A stretch of DNA of 64,000 nucleotides from Maniola hyperantus (lineage: Eukaryota > Arthropoda > Insecta > Lepidoptera > Nymphalidae): the NCBI RefSeq assembly GCF_902806685.2, contig NC_048564.1, positions 16,678,418 through 16,742,417 on the forward strand, read 5' to 3'. Position 1 is the stretch's first letter; each line of letters begins with the position of its first letter. The notes under the pieces were generated by a model that saw only the letters and a list, made by a program, of their open reading frames with translations, made no database searches and was not told the origin of the DNA. The position numbers and the translations under genes were made by a program. Below are positions 20,618-30,545 of the stretch, in pieces.

Positions 20618-20740
20618 TTTCCAGTGATATAGCCTCCTAATCGGTCGGGGGTTCGATCCCAGACATGCACCTTTTTTTATTCAGATACAAGTTAGCCCTT
20701 GACTGCAATCTCACCTGGTGGTAAGTGATGATGTACCTAC
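20618..20740. mobile_element. SINE-1 head fragment fused to E-family fragment
   Basis: 20618-20672 carries GCCTCCTAATCGGTCGGGGG then TTCGATCCCAGACATGCAC (box B of SINE-1, plus). A T tract follows, then TTAGCCCTTGACTGCAATCT and CACCTGGTGGTAAGTGATGA (E family, minus). Confidence 0.55.
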
Positions 20741-21019
20741 ATGTATTTACCCCTTTTGTTTCTGCATCAGGAAGGAAGGAAAACATCGTGGGGAAGTCCC
20801 GCACATTGCTAATGCGCGTGGCCGCCATTTTAGTGACGTATGACGACTGAAGTTTCGAGCTGATGGTATATTTTTATTTCAGCTGACGTCAAAATGACGT
20901 CATTGCGGTGTTAATGAGACATGGTTCCAGCGCAATAGCAATTTGAGGGACATATATGACTGTTTCGGAACGTATATTCACGGAGTCGGATCGGATGAAT
21001 GCGTAACCACTAAGCAAAC

Positions 21020-21090
21020 ATCTGCATGCCAAAGTTCTCCATAATGTTGTCAAAGGTGTGCCAATCCGCACTCGGCCAGCGTGGTGGAGC
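21020..21090 (+). mobile_element. SINE-1 body fragment
   Basis: ATCTGCATGCCAAAGTTCTC, CATAATGTTGTCAAAGGTGT, CACTCGGCCAGCGTGGTGGA. The head and tail are lost; a LINE 3' end follows. Confidence 0.6.
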
Positions 21091-21094
21091 CAGC

Positions 21095-21235
21095 CTGGAG
21101 ACGTTGGTCTTCTGCAATGTCTTCCGTACGGCCTCCAACAGGGAATATTGGCGCAACATCGTGAACAAGGTGATATCTCGAAGGAGCCACGATCCTCAAA
21201 ATTGAGGAACCGACGCGAGAAGAAGAAGAACTATC
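21095..21235 (+). pseudogene. non-LTR LINE C-terminus and 3' end
   Basis: In-frame residues 21134-21202 read SNREYWRNIVNKVISRRSHD then PQN and a stop (21203-21205), followed by GAGAAGAAGAAGAA. The W..IV.KV..R..HDPQ-stop ending and GAAGAA run recur at the 3' end of arthropod LINEs. Everything upstream is lost. Confidence 0.55.
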
Positions 21236-21299
21236 TTCTTAGGTGAACGTATGATTTCAAACGAGTCTGAGCCTGGACTGCAGACAAGAGGCCCCTATT

Positions 21300-21465
21300 A
21301 ACCTGAGACCTATGTCCAGCAGTGGACGTCTACCTATTGGTTGAAACGACGCGACGTCGATAATCTAATTTTATGGCCGTTTTCCGTAGAAATAATTACT
21401 AGAAACCTATGTCCAGCAGTGGACGTCTATTGGTTGAAACGACGTCGATAACCTAATTTTATGGT
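21300..21465 (+). mobile_element. duplicated RTE 3' tail
   Basis: GACCTATGTCCAGCAGTGGA and CGTCTA..TTGGTTGAAACGACG, with the following AATTTTATGG, occurs twice in direct orientation (about 21302-21375 and 21405-21465). It lacks the usual (TGATGA)n, so this is a local duplication of an RTE tail and its flank. Confidence 0.6.
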
Positions 21466-21505
21466 GCGTTTATTCTGAAACTCTCAATGAAAAGGGAGCA
21501 ATTAA

Positions 21506-21669
21506 TATAGTACGCGACAGGTTGAGATGGCAATCGGAGTGGGAACGCCTTCGCACACCCGCACAGCCCCCGCGCTGACTTGGTGCGGGATTGCGCGGAT
21601 TACGTGCGGGTGTGCGGGGCGTCCCCCCGCCTCATACTCCGATTGCCATCTCGACCTGTCGCGTACTGA
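21506..21669. mobile_element. FB1, full-length copy
   Basis: TATAGTACGCGACAGGTTGA on the left and ATCTCGACCTGTCGCGTACT on the right. The GC-rich loop itself contains inverted blocks (GGGAACGCC..GGCGTCCCC), so the whole unit can fold into one long hairpin. Confidence 0.85.
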
Positions 21670-22724
21670 GGCGTTGAATACTACAATTCTTGCCTACGAA
21701 TGAACCCTTAAGCTCCCTTGCCAACAGCTGTGCCAATTCTGTACTATGCTTGGGCGCAAACATTCCGGTTCAATTAATTAAATCAAAGCAATCAAAATCT
21801 AATTATTTCATTTTATTTCATGTAGGACAACAGTGCTTACTAGAGGCTCAAAGAGACTAGCTCTCTCCATCGCCCACATGGTTAAATTTGTATAATAACA
21901 AATCTAAAAATTATTTTTAACTATAAGGAAACACTCCATTTACAAAAGGAATACAAAAGATTTTTGTACTTTACGCAGACTATATTATGTATAACGGTGT
22001 TACCAGTTTATGGCCATTGTTTTGTCGGCTAACCGAGGAAAATTGCTATTAAGTATTTCCCCACATAAACTTCCTTCCTTTAAAGTAGGTCTACAAAAAA
22101 TTACGATTTTAACTAGGATTCCGTTTGACGTCAGGGCCAAATGAAACTCCCGCCGTCGGAAACGAATCGTTTGCGAGCGGGTTTACTAATTTGTAATTAT
22201 TCTCACACTTTACGACGAACAGTCCGTTTGAGAAATTTTGATATAACCATAAAGTCTGTAATTGTGTTATTCCACTTAATTAAAAGTTATGAATTTAAGG
22301 CTAAGACGCTTTGACGTTTTAAAGTCTACCCATTGGAACGGAATGAGTTTTGTTTTTTATTGTTTGTTGTGATGTTTCTTTTAATGGTTCTATTGTTTTG
22401 TTTTATTTGTTAATTTGGAATTTTAGTTAGACACATTAATTTGGATAATAAAACCTACATTATTATCATCAACTACTGTTTTAATTTAGGAACACGAATC
22501 TTAAAGGAAGCCTAACTAAAGCTTTACCTAAGAGTAACAGATGTTCATTAATGAATGTTAGATTTTGCTGTTTTAAATTATTATTCTTACAATTAGATAC
22601 ATGAATAATATTATGAAGTTAGTTTTGAATAATTCGTCATGCTATTCACTAGTGGCCAAGCCGGTGCAAAGGGTGTAAAAGTGTTTTTGTCAGAAATCAG
22701 AATAATCATAATAAGTTTTTATTT
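21670..22724. other. about 1 kb with no gene or recognised repeat
   Basis: AT-rich, without frames above 60 codons. A small GC-richer island at 22130-22220 (ACTCCCGCCGTCGGAAACGA, GCGAGCGGG) stands out and is unlike the repeats. Possibly unique host sequence. Confidence 0.4.
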
Positions 22725-22862
22725 CTCTTACGGCCGTACTCAGAGTCGCTTAATCGTTACTGAAGTTTAATTGAAACGAAACAGAGCAATATCTCTCACA
22801 TAAATCTGTCTTGTTTTAACTTAATCTTAAGTAACGATTAGCGACTCTGAGTACCGCGGTTA
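22725..22862. mobile_element. palindromic MITE
   Basis: Left arm GTACTCAGAGTCGCTTAATC then GTTACT; right arm AGTAACGATTAGCGACTCTG then AGTAC, with weaker pairing continuing inward for about 50 bp. The loop holds ATATCTCTCACATAAATC. No target duplication could be fixed. Confidence 0.65.
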
Positions 22863-22920
22863 ATGCTTACTTATATACCACAAAATAATAATTTTTCACT
22901 GGACAATAAGTAATACCCGC

Positions 22921-23208
22921 GACTTGTCTGATGTGGTACGTCCACCTAGTGGAGGGTCTTCCAACACTGCGCCTTCCGGTGCGAGGTCACCATTCATTGC
23001 ACCTTGTGACCCCAAGGTCTATCGGTTTCGCGAACTATGTGCCCTGCCCATTGCCACTTCAAATTCGCACCCCGTTCAGCTATGTCTGTTACTCTAGTTC
23101 TCCTACGGATCTCCTCATTTCTGATTTGATCACGTAGAGAAACTCCAAGCATAGCCCTCTCCATTTCCCGCTGAGTAATTCTGAGATTTCTTCTGAGCTT
23201 TCTTTCGC
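22921..23208 (-). pseudogene. RTE ORF2 C-terminal fragment
   Basis: Minus strand carries GGTGCAATGAATGGTGACCT, the RRSVGR block and the AMLGVSLRDQIRNEEIRRRT coding region (23100-23165). It stops at AAGAAGAAATCTCAGAATT. Its own 3' tail is missing and the fragment is joined head-on to a plus-strand RTE tail. Confidence 0.7.
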
Positions 23209-23311
23209 TGGGTTCAAGCGGCGCAAGACCGTGGCGTGTGGAAGTCCATACAAGAGACCTATGTCCAGCGGTTGACGTCTATTGGTTGATGTTGATGATG
23301 ATGATGATGAG
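23209..23311 (+). mobile_element. RTE 3' tail
   Basis: GGTTCAAGCGGCGCAAGACC, GTGGCGTGTGGAAGTCCATA, GAGACCTATGTCCAGCGGTT and a (GATGAT)n end at 23293-23311. Opposite in orientation to the preceding RTE piece. Confidence 0.7.
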
Positions 23312-23745
23312 ACAATAATAATAATTAAGCACCTTCTCCTTTTCTTGAAGCCAGATAACTTACTGTAATAAAAAAACCTAACATCTAAAAGGTGAATACA
23401 AAACTGTGTCATCGTTTCTAGAATAATAAAAAAGTAACGGTCTCTAGTTGTTTTGCATATCAAAATTTCACACTTTTTCGTTAAATTTTAAGTGCAAATT
23501 AAATTATTAATAAGCCTATTAAATTATATTAATTGCCCAGCTTATTTTCTCACCTCATGCGTGGGTATGTAAAACAGAGGAGTACCGTTGTTTTAATTAT
23601 GTATTCCGCAGTTTACTACGACGACGGGTTAACTTAACCGTATTCCAGATATATACCAGCACATTTTACTTCGTAAAAGAAGTCTCAAGACCCGTAAGAC
23701 CCTATAGTCCAATAGGCTTATAGTACGCTTTGAGGAAATATTAGA
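23312..23745. other. no gene or repeat recognised
   Basis: AT-rich sequence. The long minus frame reported across 23089-23463 is driven by the RTE (GATGAT)n tract read as serines, not by a gene. Confidence 0.45.
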
Positions 23746-23782
23746 TTATGCTCCCGACGTCAAACCCCTATTTGACCCCCTT

Positions 23783-23817
<35 letters not shown>

Positions 23818-23820
23818 AAA
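23746..23820. repeat. Heli-C scrap and (GAAA)n microsatellite
   Basis: GATTATGCTCCCGACGTCAA and CCCCTATTTGACCCCCTTA are a worn Heli-C end (minus). It is followed by nine or so GAAA units at 23783-23819. Confidence 0.65.
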
Positions 23821-23884
23821 TGCATTTATTTGTTGTTAGTGTCACAGATAAAAACAAAGTACAAGTGTAACATTTTCACCTGGC

Positions 23885-24490
23885 ATAATCTTCTGGGGAA
23901 ACACAAGTGAGATCAATCACGTATTTATTGCCCAAAAAAGGTGCATAAGAGCGATTTATGTAAGATAAAAAAAAGGGATAGTTGCAAGCCTTACTTTAAA
24001 AAACTCAATGTTCTCACTGTATCATCGCTATATATATTCGAACTAGCTCTATTTTTAAGAAATAACGAAAATTTCTTTGTTCGAATTAACCGAGAACGCT
24101 GTAAAGACAGATTTCGGTTTCCCACTCACAAAACCTCATGTTTGTGTCATGGCGGTAAAGATATATAATAAGATACCAGGGGAGATAAGGAAATGTAATA
24201 ATATAAATAAATTTAAGAATAAATTGCATGATTTTTTAATAGACAAGACATTATATAACATTAACGAATTTTTTTCAACTTAGACATTTTTAAATTTTGA
24301 ATTTTAACATAGACAAAGACAACGTGCGTCAAATTACTTAGTTATTGTTTTACTAGGTTTACTTATTGTTTTGCATGCCTAATATTTAAGGCGAAACATT
24401 TCTACTGGACAATTTTATGTAATAACATCTCGTTGTAAAATGTTTCCGCAAATAAAGAATCTTTGAATCTTTGAATCTTTGAATCTTTGA
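23885..24490 (+). pseudogene. CR1-like LINE ORF2 C-terminus with 3' UTR and octamer tail
   Basis: Broken frames read IIFWGNTSEINHVFIAQKRC and IRAIY, then (frameshift) KKRDSCKPYFKKLNVLTVSS and LYIFELALF, then (frameshift near 24140) CVMAVKIYNKIPGEIRKC and NKFKNKLHDFLIDK to a stop at 24281. This order (WG..N..F..QK..IR, then LP.LYI.E, then KLYN.LP) is the thumb and C-terminus of CR1/jockey-type reverse transcriptases. A 3' UTR ends in four TCTTTGAA octamers at about 24455-24490; short tandem 3' repeats are characteristic of CR1. Confidence 0.75.
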
Positions 24491-24599
24491 ACCTGAACAC
24501 CACCCCACATGGGTGTACAGCTCAGCATAATGTCCTGCATCATATGCGTTAACACATAAGATGCGCAGGACGTTGATTTTCATTTTCATTTTCAAAAAA

Positions 24600-24758
24600 A
24601 GCTCAAACTACAGGACGGATCGGGCTGAAATTTGGCATGCAGATAGCTATTATGACGTAGACATCCGCTAAGAAAGGATTTTTGAAAATTCAACCCCTAA
24701 GGGGGTGAAATAGGGGTTTGGTTTAGTCCACGCGGACGAAGTCGCGGACATAAGCTAG
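24600..24758 (+). mobile_element. Heli-C, 5' truncated
   Basis: GCTCAAACTACAGGACGGAT, GCTATTATGACGTAGACATC, AACCCCTAAGGGGGTGAAAT and CTAG at 24755-24758. The CTGACTGACTG 5' block is missing. Confidence 0.75.
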
Positions 24759-25164
24759 TTTTTATATAAAAATATAGGCTTAGTAGTTAGTAAGTTCCTA
24801 CTTTGAAGTTGTTTACCTTGGTAAACCGACCAACAAACCGAAGGACACCTAACCTTTCCCATATACCTATTTCAATTTGTATCTAATACAATGTTGCTCT
24901 GAAATCAATCATTCTAACACTAAATACTCACGGGATGTTCTGTTTATGTTTGTGTAAACATAATAATCATTGTACTCGAGTATATACTTTATAACCATGT
25001 GATACGAGTTAAAATTGAGTGGCATGTGTGCCCAACCTCATATAGACATAGTGGTGCGGCATTATCGATAGGTTCTCCATCGGTAAAGCCCATACCTTGG
25101 AAAGGGAAATGCCAGATGGCCATAGTAAATTTTGCCCACACATGAAACTATATGGAATCAACAG
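24759..25164. other. no gene or repeat recognised
   Basis: AT-rich. The 95-codon minus frame that starts at 25296 and runs in here comes from the adjoining RTE copy read out of register. Confidence 0.45.
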
Positions 25165-25377
25165 TATCATCATCATCATCAACCGATAGACTTGTCCACT
25201 GCTGGACATAGGTCTCTTGTAGGGACTTCCACACGCCACGGTCTTGCGCCGCCTGAATCCAGCGTCCCTGCGACTCGTTTGATGTCGTCCGTCCACCTAG
25301 TGGGGGGTCTTCCAACGCTGCGTCTTGCGGTGCGAGGTCGCCACTCCAGCACCATGGGACCCCAAAGTCTATCAGTC
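25165..25377 (-). pseudogene. RTE ORF2 C-terminal fragment with tail
   Basis: Minus strand reads LEWRPRTARRSVGRPPTRWT then DDIKRVAGTLDSG, the usual RTE C-terminus, followed by VEVPTRDLCPAVDKSIG out of frame and the (GATGAT)n tail at 25165-25180. One of the cleaner 3' fragments, but 5' truncated. Confidence 0.75.
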
Positions 25378-25494
25378 AGCAGTAGATAATACAGCAATTA
25401 ATTGGTAAAAAATATGGAGAGGGTTTCAATGTTAGGTATTACTTAAGATTTGACGATAAGACATAACATTGTCGTAAGATTTTTACACCTTCAT

Positions 25495-25625
25495 TACCTG
25501 TTATCTCCCAAAGCCACATAATCCATACTTCATAGTCACTGATCGTTCCTCCCAGTGTTGGGGACAATACGCAGAGAAACTTTCAGCTTTTATAAAATAA
25601 CGATGGTCTGACGCGCGCTGAGAGC
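25495..25625 (+). mobile_element. Q-family repeat
   Basis: TTATCTCCCAAAGCCACATA, TCCTCCCAGTGTTGGGGACA, AACTTTCAGCTTTTATAAAA, GTCTGACGCGCGCTG. Five copies occur in the window (25985, 28836 inverted, 29155, 47205), so it is a dispersed element. It has neither terminal inverted repeats nor tRNA boxes that I can see. Confidence 0.6.
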
Positions 25626-25984
25626 TATGTATCGTACTTCAGGTTATCGATAGTGTACTTATCGATGTTCGGCTATACATCACTACACAGATGTCTGCGA
25701 GACGCTACAGGGACGATCTAATGCCAAGATAATGCTCAGACAGAGGAGTTAATTGCAAGCAATGCACATCCAGCCGAGGCCCCACTCCCCAGGGGCCCGG
25801 GTCCCCCACCGAAAGCCCCCTGCCCTTAATCATTCACCTAATGGAAACCCATCTGATGTATATCGCTAAAATACGCATGAAATTTAAATGACCCACTCCA
25901 AGTTACTCTTAAGTTGCGAAAAAATGTTCACCGAAACCCGTGTTTAATCGTATTCATCTTTTTAGGGTTCCGTACCTCAAACCT
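25626..25984. other. no gene; C-rich patch and a GTTCC-family end
   Basis: CCCCACTCCCCAGGGGCCCG at about 25780 is an isolated GC-rich patch. TTTTTAGGGTTCCGTACCTC at 25961-25980 is a GTTCC-family terminus standing alone before the next Q copy. Confidence 0.4.
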
Positions 25985-26122
25985 GAAACCTGTTACCTCC
26001 CAAAGCCACCGCGATCCAAACTTCATATTCGCTGATCGTTGCTCCCTGTGTTGGGGACAATACGCAGAGAAACTTTCAGCTTTTATAAAATAACGAAGGT
26101 CCGGCATGCGCTGGCTCTCTGT
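25985..26122 (+). mobile_element. Q-family repeat
   Basis: CTGTTACCTCCCAAAGCCAC, TGCTCCCTGTGTTGGGGACA, AACTTTCAGCTTTTATAAAA, GGCATGCGCTGGCTCTCTG. A slightly longer copy than the one at 25495. Confidence 0.6.
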
Positions 26123-26171
26123 CAATATTTTGTTCATGATACTAACTTATCATAGAAAAAATGAGTTGAAT

Positions 26172-26202
26172 GTTTTAGTATGTTATCTTAACATACTAAA
26201 AC
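26172..26202. repeat. perfect 14-bp hairpin
   Basis: GTTTTAGTATGTTA (26172-26185), loop TCT, TAACATACTAAAAC (26189-26202). Exact pairing with a three-base loop, probably a foldback scar. Confidence 0.75.
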
Positions 26203-26292
26203 ACGTAAAATCGTATTAAAAAACGCACATCATCACTTTTCATCGAATTAAAAAAAAATTGATCCTTACAATATCATATTATTCACTATAGA

Positions 26293-26462
26293 TATTAGTA
26301 CCTACGCGATAGGTCGAGATAGCAATCGGGAAGAGAATGCCTCGCACAACCGCACAGGCCCCCGCGCTAAGCCGGTGCGGGTGAGCGCGGGTGACGTGCG
26401 GGTGTGCGGGGCGTGGATGCGCCTCATACCCCGATTGCCATCTCAACCTGTCGCGGACTATA
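26293..26462. mobile_element. FB1, full-length copy
   Basis: Left arm CCTACGCGATAGGTCGAGAT is slightly worn. Right arm ATTGCCATCTCAACCTGTCG then CGGACTATA is intact. GC-rich loop GGGTGACGTGCGGGTGTGCG. Confidence 0.8.
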
Positions 26463-26543
26463 GTTACCTCACAGGACGCACAGTTGTTACATTGAAGATG
26501 AGTAAACAAATCACTTAGACACGTCACTTTAAACGACATTCAA

Positions 26544-26977
26544 GCAAAAAACCGGCCAAGTGCAAGTTGACTCGCGCACCGAGGGTTCCGTCCGTACTAC
26601 AGTCGTATTTTTTCGATATTTTGCACGATAAATCAAAAACTATTATGCATAAAAATAAATAAAATCTGTTTTAGAATGTACAGGTGAAGCCTTTTCATAT
26701 GATACCCCACTTGGTGTAGTAATCTTACTTTTTGAAACTTGATAATACTAATTATTTTAATTTAATAGAACAATAGAAATAATAGAATTACTTTTTTTTG
26801 TGATGTGACCATAAATATTCACGGTTTTCAGATTACCTACCTACCTGCCAAATTTCATGATTCTAGGTCAACGGGAAGTACCCTGTAGGTTTCTTGACAG
26901 ACTGACAGACAGACAGACAACAAAGTGATCCTATAAGGGTTCCGTTTTTCCTTTTGAGGTACGGAACCCTAAAAACA
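26544..26977 (-). mobile_element. GTTCC-family repeat, full length
   Basis: AAAAAACCGGCCAAGTGCAA on the left, TTTTGAGGTACGGAACCCTA on the right, with (ACAG)n and GGTTTCTTGACAGACTGACA inside. Same architecture as 13064 and 15739. Confidence 0.75.
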
Positions 26978-27247
26978 CGAAATATTGCAGTTTCCTTGAT
27001 GTCTCTCTTTCTGTCAATTTCTGGCCAGTCATGATTTATATGTTTGTACAATAGGATGCGCATTAGGGGACGGTGTAATGTTAGAACGAAAAAAAAGCTG
27101 TTTGAAACGATTTTGGATGATTCTCACCTCCAATGGTCAAGATGCGAGACACCTACCGCGTGGACGCACTATTTATTAGGGTCTAAGATTAGGGTTGTGC
27201 CTTTAGAAGTTTAGAAAGAAAGAAAGAAATAAAGAAAAACGTTTATT
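26978..27247. other. no gene; short (AAAG)n run
   Basis: Unclassified sequence ending in AAAGAAAGAAAGAAATAAAG (27207-27235), a microsatellite next to the following GTTCC element. Confidence 0.45.
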
Positions 27248-27520
27248 TTTATGGTTCCGTACCTTAAAAGGAAAAACGGAACCCTTATAGGATCACTTTG
27301 TTGTCTGTCTGTCTGTCAAGAAACCTACAGGGTACTTCCCGTTGACCTAGAATAATGAAATTTGGCAGGTAGGTAGGTACCTAGGTCTTATAGCAGACTT
27401 TAGGGGAAAAATCTAAAAATCGTGAATTTGTGGTTACTACACCTACATCACACAAAAATTAAATTGTCATGAACTAAAAATTAGTAGGTAGGTATTTTAG
27501 ATTTTTGAAATAAGAAAACT
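27248..27520 (+). mobile_element. GTTCC-family repeat, 3' truncated
   Basis: ATGGTTCCGTACCTTAAAAG start, TCTGTCTGTCTGTCAAGAAA, TAGAATAATGAAATTTGGCA. A Heli-C end interrupts it after 27500, so its distal third is missing. Confidence 0.7.
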
Positions 27521-27524
27521 ATAT

Positions 27525-27628
27525 GACGTAAGCAAAAAAGAATTTTTGAAAATTCAGGTCCTAAGAGAGTAAAATAGGGGGTTGAAATTTATGTAGTCCA
27601 CGGGGGCGAAGTCGCGAGCATAAGCTAG
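27525..27628 (+). mobile_element. Heli-C 3' end
   Basis: GAATTTTTGAAAATTCAGGT, ATAGGGGGTTGAAATTTATG, CACGGGGGCGAAGTCGCGAGC and CTAG at 27625-27628. Confidence 0.7.
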
Positions 27629-28347
27629 TGTTATAATATTTTTGTAAGTATTCGCTTATCATGCATATTTTGATATGTAACTTACTTAGTTTTTGCCAAT
27701 TTGAAAATATAATCTCCAGTGAAAGTCTAACTTTTTGTTAAAATTATATAGCTCGGAATAATTTTAGAAAACGAATGTTTACATATTCACAGCGGACGTG
27801 TGGATCACAATAATTTATTCGCGAGTGAAATTTTTGTTAAATAATCTAGATTACTTTAAAACAATGAGATTATAACATTTTCGCATGTACGCAAAGAATC
27901 ATAATTTTTTTTGGGGACTCGACTTTCTAGGCGTGAAATTAAGATACAGTAGTAGGTAACGCAAGTGCGTGACCTCAACACTGATTTTTAGCAAAATTGT
28001 TAGAAAATAAACTAAGAAGGTATAGCTGTATATATTATGTTAGTACCACAAAGAATTCAACCTACGCATATACAAGGTTTTGCATGAAATCAAAATCGTA
28101 AAATGTTGGCGGGGGACAGGAGAGAATGCTTTGTTGTGATTGGTGGACTCAAAAGTCACGTACTTAAGACAATGTTCGGAATGAGGCTACCGAACGGGCG
28201 TGGGCAGACTTTTATGCTAAGCAACTGCCTAAGTTTGGCGATCGGGGGTGTCAGGCTATTAAGCGTCTATAGGTGGTGCTCTGTGGTTAGTAGTTAAACA
28301 AAATTAAATTTTAATAGGTAGATAGGTAAGTATCTTACTAGGACTAA
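27629..28347. other. no recognised gene or repeat
   Basis: A GC-balanced segment at 28100-28300 holds a 64-codon plus frame (starts MLAGDRRECFVVIGGLKSHV) with no family match I can name. It could be a worn LINE piece or chance. Confidence 0.35.
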
Positions 28348-28422
28348 CAAATTCCAGAAAGGCGGGCAACGCATCGATAGTTCGTGCTGCAAATGTTCAC
28401 GGCGGCGCTTAACATCAGGTAT
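28348..28422 (+). mobile_element. LINE 3' fragment (GGCGGGCAACGC type)
   Basis: AATTCCAGAAAGGCGGGCAA, CGCATCG, GTGCTGCAAATGTTCACGGC and TTAACATCAGG follow the same order as the inverted copy at 42346. Related to the LINE at 33095. Confidence 0.55.
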
Positions 28423-28835
28423 TTCATATCGCTATTGATCAATATTTCATAGTTATTTATATCAAAAACTTGTATCTACTTAATCGTTTTATATTTCATG
28501 ATGAATTTAGATAGACATGTAGACCCAAAAAGCACGAAGGTATAAATACCTACCTATAATAGGTAAGTATACAAACACCACTTATTATTTTAGGTAGGTC
28601 TACCTAGCTATAGTAAGTAGCTAGAGCTTTCAAACGCAAAATATAGTCGCGAATAGGTCCTGCCATAGATTAATTATTGGTCTCGCTCATGGGTCCTACA
28701 TTTTATTTATATAAAATGTAGTTCACTCAAGGGAGCAACCCTAACAATATTTATTTACAAAATACACATACACACAAAACTTATTTCACGGAATGCTGCC
28801 GTATCACGTTGTACTGCGTAACCTTGCCATAATGG
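28423..28835. other. no gene; AT palindrome
   Basis: CTACATTTTATTTATATAAAATGTAG (about 28707-28732) is a short palindrome. Nothing else recognised. Confidence 0.45.
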
Positions 28836-28995
28836 ACTAAGAGCCAGCGCGTCACAGACCTTCCTTATTTTATAAAATCTGAAAGTTTATCCGCGTATTG
28901 TCCCCAACACTGGGAGGAACGTTTGTTTGAATGTTTGTTGAATCATGGTTTCAAACAAACGTCTAAACTTGGCTTTGGGAGATAGCAAGTAATAA
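28836..28995 (-). mobile_element. Q-family repeat, inverted, with inner hairpin
   Basis: AAGAGCCAGCGCGTCACAGA, TGTCCCCAACACTGGGAGGA, then ACGTTTGTTTGA..TTTCAAACAAACGT (a hairpin absent from other Q copies) and GGCTTTGGGAGATAGCAAG. Confidence 0.6.
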
Positions 28996-29154
28996 AGGTG
29001 TAATAAGGGTCAATTAAACTATAATTTATAAAACTTTAAGGGTGTCTGGCAGGGGGTTGCCATGATGCTAAGTGTCTGGCAATGCATGACGTGATTTCTA
29101 ATACATACTACCTATTCTGAAGAAAAAAAATGAGACTTTACAGTTTTGACGTAA

Positions 29155-29310
29155 GATCTTTTACACCTTTATTACTTAGGTACCTGTTATCTCCCAAAGC
29201 CACCATGATCCAAACAAACGTTCCTACGACTGTTGGGGACTAACAAAACTTTCAGCTTTTATAAAATAAGGAAGGTCTGGCACTCGCTGGCTCTCTCGTA
29301 GTTCAACACA
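29155..29310 (+). mobile_element. Q-family repeat
   Basis: CCTGTTATCTCCCAAAGCCA, CCATGATCCAAACAAACGTT, AACTTTCAGCTTTTATAAAA, CTGGCACTCGCTGGCTCTCT. It contains AAACAAACGTT, as at 28836. Confidence 0.6.
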
Positions 29311-29585
29311 ATTCGGACATGTAAGCAAACATCTTAATGTTTACTAATGAAACATTTCGAGGTACATTGATTGATGGCAATGTGAATCTTTTCTATCCTC
29401 TAGTTCGCCCCGCGGGGTTGCCTGATGCCTCGTTGGTGGCATATCTATTGTTAAACGGGAGACACATTTCGGCGAATATTTTTTTCGAGTGGCTCATATA
29501 AATTATTCGCTTGAATTACTGATAGATAGAAATGTTAGTATTGTATAATAATAATAATCTTTATTTTGTCAGACAACAAAGATAT
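29311..29585. other. no gene or repeat recognised
   Basis: A CGCCCCGCGGGG GC clamp near 29405 and an (AAT)n run near 29550 are the only marked points. Confidence 0.4.
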
Positions 29586-29739
29586 ATCTAGTGCGCGACA
29601 GGTCGAGATGGCAATCGGGGAGTGAACGCTCCACAGCCCCCGCGCTAATCCGGTGCGGGCGAGTGCGGGTGACGCACGGGCGTGCGAGGCGTCCCACCGC
29701 CTCATACTCCGATTGCCATCTTGACCTGTCGCGCACTAG
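29586..29739. mobile_element. FB1, full-length copy
   Basis: CTAGTGCGCGACAGGTCGAG left and CATCTTGACCTGTCGCGCAC then TAG right, with the GC-rich loop between. Here CTAG replaces TATAG at both ends. Confidence 0.8.
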
Positions 29740-29835
29740 GTATAAGTACCTACCTACACCATAAGAGCGATCACGCACTCATCCGATCCGAATCCGTGAA
29801 AATACGGATATAAAAATATCTATGTCATCTGTAGC

Positions 29836-30000
29836 CTTATTATAAATGCCAAAGTGTGTTTGTTTGTTGGTTTGTCGTACCGGAACGGTAAATCGTTTGG
29901 CGGCATGGCTTTGTTAGTAGGGTGGCAACTAGCCATGGCCGAGAGATTTAGAAATTATAAAATTCCAAAGAATGCGCTGAGCGTACAGGTGCCAGGCTGG
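29836..30000. mobile_element. Heli-B 5' stub joined to E-family sequence
   Basis: TTATTATAAATGCCAAAGTG, TGTTTGTTTGTTGGTTTGTC (Heli-B 5', plus) changes abruptly at about 29877 to TACCGGAACGGTAAATCGTT and TTGGCGGCATGGCTTTGTTA (E family, minus). A short 127-codon frame starting at 29854 crosses this join and the next element by chance. Confidence 0.6.
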
Positions 30001-30079
30001 TACCACGGAGGAGCAGCAGCGGGGATCTCAGCTGTGCTAGTGACGTTTAGCCCCCAAGGGGGGACAACCCACCACCTCC

Positions 30080-30336
30080 CATGGCCCCACAAACCTCGCG
30101 GTTATATGGGCCGAAACGAGGGAGGGCGCCCGTTCGGTACTTGCTCGGTGGCTCTTTCCCGGGGCGCCTTCTTGACTAAGGACTCTTCTGCCCCTGGGGG
30201 GACAGTAAGCATAAGGGACAAGGAAGAGACAAAGTAAGGAGTCAAGAAGGCTCCCCGGGAAAATGCCAAGAGCAAGTACTGAGCGCCCTCCCGTGATTCG
30301 GCCCATATAACCGACAACCGAGAGGTTGGGCCATGT
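30080..30336. mobile_element. long foldback element
   Basis: The left arm (GGTTATATGGGCCGAAACGA, GGGAGGGCGCCC, TTGCTC, CCCGGGGCGCCTTCTTGACT) is mirrored by AGTCAAGAAGGCTCCCCGGG, GAGCAA, GAGCGCCCTCCCGTGA and TTCGGCCCATATAACC. Arms exceed 90 bp with mismatches. The overlapping frames on both strands are by-products of this palindrome, not genes. Confidence 0.75.
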
Positions 30337-30545
30337 CATTGACTTATATATTACTTCGTAAGGACAGGGCCATTGAACAAGCAAAATGGCACCGATTCAT
30401 TGGTCCTAAAATGTTTATTTAGCACCAATGCAACCTCAGTGACGTCTGGATTTCAAACGGGTCGTTCATTAGTATCTAAGAGGTGGCGCTGATTTATTTG
30501 GTTCCAAAAACGTGAATAATTTTGTTCGCTTGGACATATCTTGTC
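30337..30545 (-). mobile_element. R-family repeat
   Basis: Starts TCATTGACTTATATATTACT and contains AATGCAACCTCAGTGACGTC and AAGAGGTGGCGCTGATTTAT: the inverted counterpart of 14220 and 47285. It begins at the outer edge of the foldback element. Confidence 0.6.

Noticed and set aside
29854..30384. Overlapping 127- and 115-codon frames on opposite strands as genes
   Set aside because: They start in Heli-B, cross an E repeat and follow a long palindrome; palindromes keep both strands open.
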